DNA from: Actinomycetota bacterium
GTDB lineage: Bacteria > Actinomycetota > Thermoleophilia > Gaiellales > Gaiellaceae
NCBI GenBank assembly: GCA_013698195.1
Contig: JACCVK010000023.1
Span: forward strand, 1 to 16,718
Length of the DNA stretch: 16,718 nucleotides
Direction: 5' to 3'
Part shown: positions 14,174 to 16,718 of the stretch, one piece after another
Position numbering within the stretch: position 1 is the first letter of the stretch
How the letters are laid out: each line of letters begins with the position of its first letter
Made by a program: the position numbers and the translations under genes
The notes under the pieces: generated by a model
Told to the model about the DNA's origin: nothing
The model's input: the letters and a program-made list of their open reading frames with translations, nothing else
Database searches by the model: none

Positions 14174-14181
14174 ACTATGAT
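14174..14181. promoter_or_regulatory. Putative overlapping divergent -10 elements
   Basis: ACTATGAT contains CATAGT on the minus strand (14179-14174), six bases before the deacetylase GTG. It also contains TATGAT on the plus strand (14176-14181), seven bases before an in-frame TTG at 14189 of the methyltransferase. If used, this is a second shared bidirectional core. The plus-strand half requires a start downstream of the annotated ATG, so it is less certain. Confidence 0.35.
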
Positions 14182-14923
14182 CGCGGCCTTGGCCGGCTGG
14201 CGACGATTCGTGCCCGCGTCGGCGCGGCGCCGGCTGCGCCCGCTCCGCAGTGCCTACGTCGGCTGGCGCAGGAGCCGGCCGGTCGACCTCGGCGCCTTCC
14301 GGCGCACGACCCCGATCGACCCGAACTGGGGCTTCGAGCGCGGAACGCCGATCGACCGCGTGTATGTCGAGCGCTTCATCGGCGGCCATGCCAACGACAT
14401 CCGCGGCCGCGTGCTCGAGATCGCGGCGCCGGACTATACGAACCGGTTCGGCTCGGAAGTCGAGCGCGTGGACATCCTCATGGCGAAGGATGGGAACCCG
14501 GAAGCGACGATCGTCGGCGATCTCGCGGATGCGCCGCAGATCCCGAGCGACTCGTTCGACTGCGCGATCGTGACGCAGACGCTCCAGTTCGTCTACGACA
14601 TCCGCGCGGCGCTCGCCACGCTCCACCGCATCCTGGCGCCCGGTGGTGTCCTGCTGGCGACGGTACCGGGGATCACGAAGATCTCGCCGCCGGAGGACGA
14701 GGAGTACGGCGAGTGGTGGCACTACACGGGGCGTTCCGCGCGTCGGCTTGCCGAGGAGGCATTCGGCGAGGGCAACGTCGAGGTCGCGTCCTTCGGGAAC
14801 GTGCTATCGGCGGCCGGCTTCCTGTACGGCCTGGCGGCGTCCGACCTCGCGCAAGAAGAGCTCGACGCGTCGGATCGGCTCTACGAGGTCATCGTCGGGG
14901 TGCGCGCCGTAAAGCGTCCTTAG
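14177..14923 (+). CDS. Class I SAM-dependent methyltransferase (glycan-locus type)
   Basis: The 248-residue protein has a basic N-terminus and then PIDPNWGFERGTPIDRVYVERFI, the lead-in of a methyltransferase family often found in polysaccharide clusters. The core has GRVLEIAAPDYTNRFGSEV (SAM loop lacking the usual GxGxG), VDILM, GDLADAPQIPSDSFDCAIVTQTLQFVYD, and APGGVLLATVPGI. It ends VIVGVRAVKRP. The acceptor is probably a sugar or a glycan terminus, by location. Methylation is a known way to stop chain growth in ABC-exported O-polysaccharides. The ATG at 14177 is annotated. The TTG at 14189 is an alternative with a better upstream box. The gene runs antiparallel to all its neighbours, starts 9 bp from the deacetylase and overlaps the next convergent gene by 4 bp. 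Confidence 0.85.
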   Translation: MIAALAGWRRFVPASARRRLRPLRSAYVGWRRSRPVDLGAFRRTTPIDPNWGFERGTPIDRVYVERFIGGHANDIRGRVLEIAAPDYTNRFGSEVERVDILMAKDGNPEATIVGDLADAPQIPSDSFDCAIVTQTLQFVYDIRAALATLHRILAPGGVLLATVPGITKISPPEDEEYGEWWHYTGRSARRLAEEAFGEGNVEVASFGNVLSAAGFLYGLAASDLAQEELDASDRLYEVIVGVRAVKRP

Positions 14924-14927
14924 GACG
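14915..14927. repeat. Small palindrome at a convergent stop-codon overlap
   Basis: CGTCCT, one base, AGGACG. It contains the TAG stop of the plus-strand methyltransferase (14921-14923) and the TAA stop of the minus-strand glycosyltransferase (14922-14920). It is too short for a good terminator and may simply reflect the overlap. Confidence 0.45.
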
Positions 14928-15996
14928 GCTCGCCGCGGCGCAGCGCCCGCTTCGCCGTCCGGGAGACCTTGCGGTACACCCTCGTCGGCAGGCGCAGCTC
15001 GAGCGAGAGCAACCGATTCTCGAGCGTGTCGAGCCGGCGCTGGAGACGGACGACGTCCGCCTCGCCGAGCACGGCCGCTTCGACGGCGTACTCCGCGTCT
15101 TCGACGAGGGTCGGGAGCGGGAATGCCAGCGGCGTCGTGTCTCTCGGCAGCGCGTACCCCTCCCCGGCCTGGAGCTTCCGGAGCGCGTCGCGCAGGCGTG
15201 TGTCCACGACGAGGCGGCCCTCCTCCTCGCCGCGCGCGACCTCGTCGTCGCCGACCACCTGGCTCTCGTAGTACTCGCCGATCTTTCCGCTGCGGAGCGC
15301 TTCGAACATGTTCGCGTGGTACGCGGTCGGGGGCCGCTGCACGTATTTCTCGAACGCGTGCCCCTGAAGCTCGGCCTTGTGTGCGCACTGCTCGGCCGAG
15401 CGAAGCGGAAAGTGGAAGACCTCGACCGGGAACCAGCCGCGGAGCGGTGCGAACGGGCTGTCGATGACCGCGTGGTTGCCTCGCGTCAGGCGGATCTCCG
15501 GGTGTCCTCGGTGGACGACCTTGCGGATCGGCTTGTACAGGGAGGCCGGGTCGTTAATAGGCGCGAGCGCCGAGAAGCGGACCGTCATGCGCTTGAAGGG
15601 ATCACCCTCGCCCGGCCTCGGTACGAACATGCGCAAGAACGCACCGACCGTGCCGTAGCGCTCGGGCACGGCGCCGAGGACGTCACGGAGCGAGGTGCCG
15701 CGCGGCCACCAGAACTCGTCAGCGTCGGAGTTGATCACCCAGTCCGCGGCGAAGTCCGTCGCCGCGAGCCTGGCCATGCGCGTCACCCACTCGTCCTGGC
15801 GCAGGTCCTCACCCTGCTCGTGGATGAGGTGAACGTAGCCCTCACGTGCGTAGCGCTCGAGGACCTCGGTCGTCCCGTCCTGCGAGCGGTTGTCGGTCGC
15901 GACGACGAAGTCGGCACCTGCGTTCAGGTGGAACGCGAGCCAGGAATCGACGATGTCCGCCTCGTCGCGGGCCAAGAGCGTCATGACGAGCTTCAT
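14920..15996 (-). CDS. PF13704-type (family 2-like) glycosyltransferase, paralogue 2
   Basis: A 358-residue protein clearly homologous to paralogue 1 along its length. It starts MKLVMTLLARDEADIVDSWL, has the same ATDNRSQDGTTEVLERYAREG and RLAATDFAADW blocks, and the DxD is in INSDADEFWWP. The central region differs most (VGAFLRMFVPRPGEGDPF, KPIRKVVHRGHPEIRLTRGNHA), which may set acceptor choice. The C-terminal LQRRLDTLENRLLSLELRL is a stronger coiled-coil candidate than in paralogue 1, followed by a basic tail. The ATG overlaps the stop of paralogue 3 as ATGA, so the two are co-translated. TAGACT lies nine bases before the ATG. It converges on the methyltransferase with a 4-bp overlap. Confidence 0.9.
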   Translation of the reverse strand: MKLVMTLLARDEADIVDSWLAFHLNAGADFVVATDNRSQDGTTEVLERYAREGYVHLIHEQGEDLRQDEWVTRMARLAATDFAADWVINSDADEFWWPRGTSLRDVLGAVPERYGTVGAFLRMFVPRPGEGDPFKRMTVRFSALAPINDPASLYKPIRKVVHRGHPEIRLTRGNHAVIDSPFAPLRGWFPVEVFHFPLRSAEQCAHKAELQGHAFEKYVQRPPTAYHANMFEALRSGKIGEYYESQVVGDDEVARGEEEGRLVVDTRLRDALRKLQAGEGYALPRDTTPLAFPLPTLVEDAEYAVEAAVLGEADVVRLQRRLDTLENRLLSLELRLPTRVYRKVSRTAKRALRRGEPS

Positions 15997-16718
15997 CGGG
16001 AGGCCAGTCTACGAAGGCGGGAGAGCGGCCCGTGCTCGAGCGACGCGAGGCGTTCCTCGAGCGCGTCGACCCGAGACTCGGCGCGGACGATCCCGTCGAT
16101 CTCGACGAGCACGGACGCCTCGCCGGCGTACGCGGCGTCATCCGCGACGTCCGCTCTGGGGAAAGTCGAGCGCGCCCGGCCGGACGCATCGGCCGCGGCG
16201 AACCCACCCTGTTCAGTGCGCAGCACGCGGAGCACGTCCCGGAGCCGGGTGTCGACAGCCAGCGTTCCGTCTGCGCAACCCGCTTCCAGCAGCTCGTCGG
16301 TCACGGCGAAGGAGTCGAAGTACTGCGGCAGGCGGCCGGCCTGATACGCCTCGTACATCAGGACCTGATGCAAGGCGAGCTCGCTCCAGGGCTTGTTCCA
16401 CCAGCCGCCGCGGCATTTCCACCCGAGCTGGGCCACCGACCGGAACGAGAAGTGGAGGATCTCGATCGGATGCCAGGCACGGAGTGGCTCGAGGCTCTGG
16501 TTCAGGTTGGTGACGTCGTGGTTGCCCATGGCGACTCTCACCGTGGGGTCCGATCTGTGAGCCACCTTCTGATGAGCGTGGTAGATCGTCTCTTTCGCGC
16601 CTGGAAACGCCGGGCGCACGAGCCGAACGGTCATCCGGTCGGCGAAGAACGATCCGTCGTCGGGCCGCGGCAGGAAGTGCCGCCACGCGCCGCGCACCAC
16701 GCCGTAGCGGTCCGGCAC
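15993..16718 (-). CDS. PF13704-type (family 2-like) glycosyltransferase, paralogue 3 (N-terminus outside the window)
   Basis: The visible 241 residues align with paralogue 1 from about residue 111 onward. They show DRYGVVRGAWRHFLPRPDDG, RMTVRLVRPAFPG, VAMGNHDV, LRAWHPIEILHFSFRS and the DTRLRDVLRVL segment. The tail AESRVDALEERLASLEHG with basic ending RLRRLASR is also shared. The nucleotide-binding half and DxD are off the right edge, so activity cannot be judged. It diverges in the 120-150 region (WKCRGGWWNKPWSELALHQVLMYEAYQAG). It is first of the visible minus-strand glycan genes and overlaps paralogue 2 by 4 bp. Confidence 0.88.
   Translation of the reverse strand: MPDRYGVVRGAWRHFLPRPDDGSFFADRMTVRLVRPAFPGAKETIYHAHQKVAHRSDPTVRVAMGNHDVTNLNQSLEPLRAWHPIEILHFSFRSVAQLGWKCRGGWWNKPWSELALHQVLMYEAYQAGRLPQYFDSFAVTDELLEAGCADGTLAVDTRLRDVLRVLRTEQGGFAAADASGRARSTFPRADVADDAAYAGEASVLVEIDGIVRAESRVDALEERLASLEHGPLSRLRRLASR

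Noticed and set aside
14168..14722. N-terminal extension of the deacetylase to 422 residues
   Set aside because: It lies opposite the methyltransferase gene, has no domain content, and the family starts just before the PHLDD motif.
14713..16344. 543-residue plus-strand open frame opposite paralogues 2 and 3
   Set aside because: No recognisable domain. The minus strand carries two clear homologous enzymes.

Overview
The window is a densely packed stretch of high-GC bacterial DNA with many GTG starts and few Shine-Dalgarno sites. Gene content and start signals suggest an actinobacterium, perhaps a soil lineage such as Thermoleophilia. That placement is inference from gene style, not from a marker gene. 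Almost all genes lie on the minus strand and read right to left. I see no rRNA, tRNA, CRISPR array or transposase.

Region 1 (1-7429) is mainly metabolic. It holds a truncated TauE/SafE-type permease, a PduO-type cobalamin adenosyltransferase and a divergent GNAT acetyltransferase broken by two compensating frameshifts. A minus-strand fatty-acid/C4-acyl-CoA operon follows, in transcription order: thiolase, a secreted TIMP/NTR-like protein, 3-hydroxyacyl-CoA dehydrogenase, a DUF4214-type methyltransferase and acyl-CoA dehydrogenase. Together the three enzymes cover the thiolase, hydroxyacyl and acyl-CoA dehydrogenation steps of beta-oxidation. The adenosyltransferase would supply the B12 cofactor used by methylmalonyl-CoA mutase in the same general pathway. 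Upstream of the thiolase is a GT4-like glycosyltransferase.

Region 2 (7648-16718) is a surface-glycan locus. It holds a PhyH-type oxygenase (plus strand), a Wzt/Wzm-type ABC exporter and a GT-C membrane glycosyltransferase. It also holds three paralogous PF13704-type glycosyltransferases, a PIG-L/LmbE deacetylase and an antiparallel methyltransferase. The simplest reading is synthesis, modification and export of a lipid-linked polysaccharide.

The most unusual signals are non-coding. The only two gaps longer than 100 bp are each filled by a long imperfect palindrome (160 and 173 bp). In both, the outer ends and the centre are perfect or nearly so while the middle has drifted, and the two bracket one glycosyltransferase gene. 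Second, most starts are preceded by a TANNNT hexamer 6-8 nt before the start codon, the signature of leaderless transcription. In three 9-10-nt gaps the TAG stop codon of the upstream gene is itself the first half of that hexamer. In two divergent pairs overlapping hexamers could form a symmetric bidirectional promoter.
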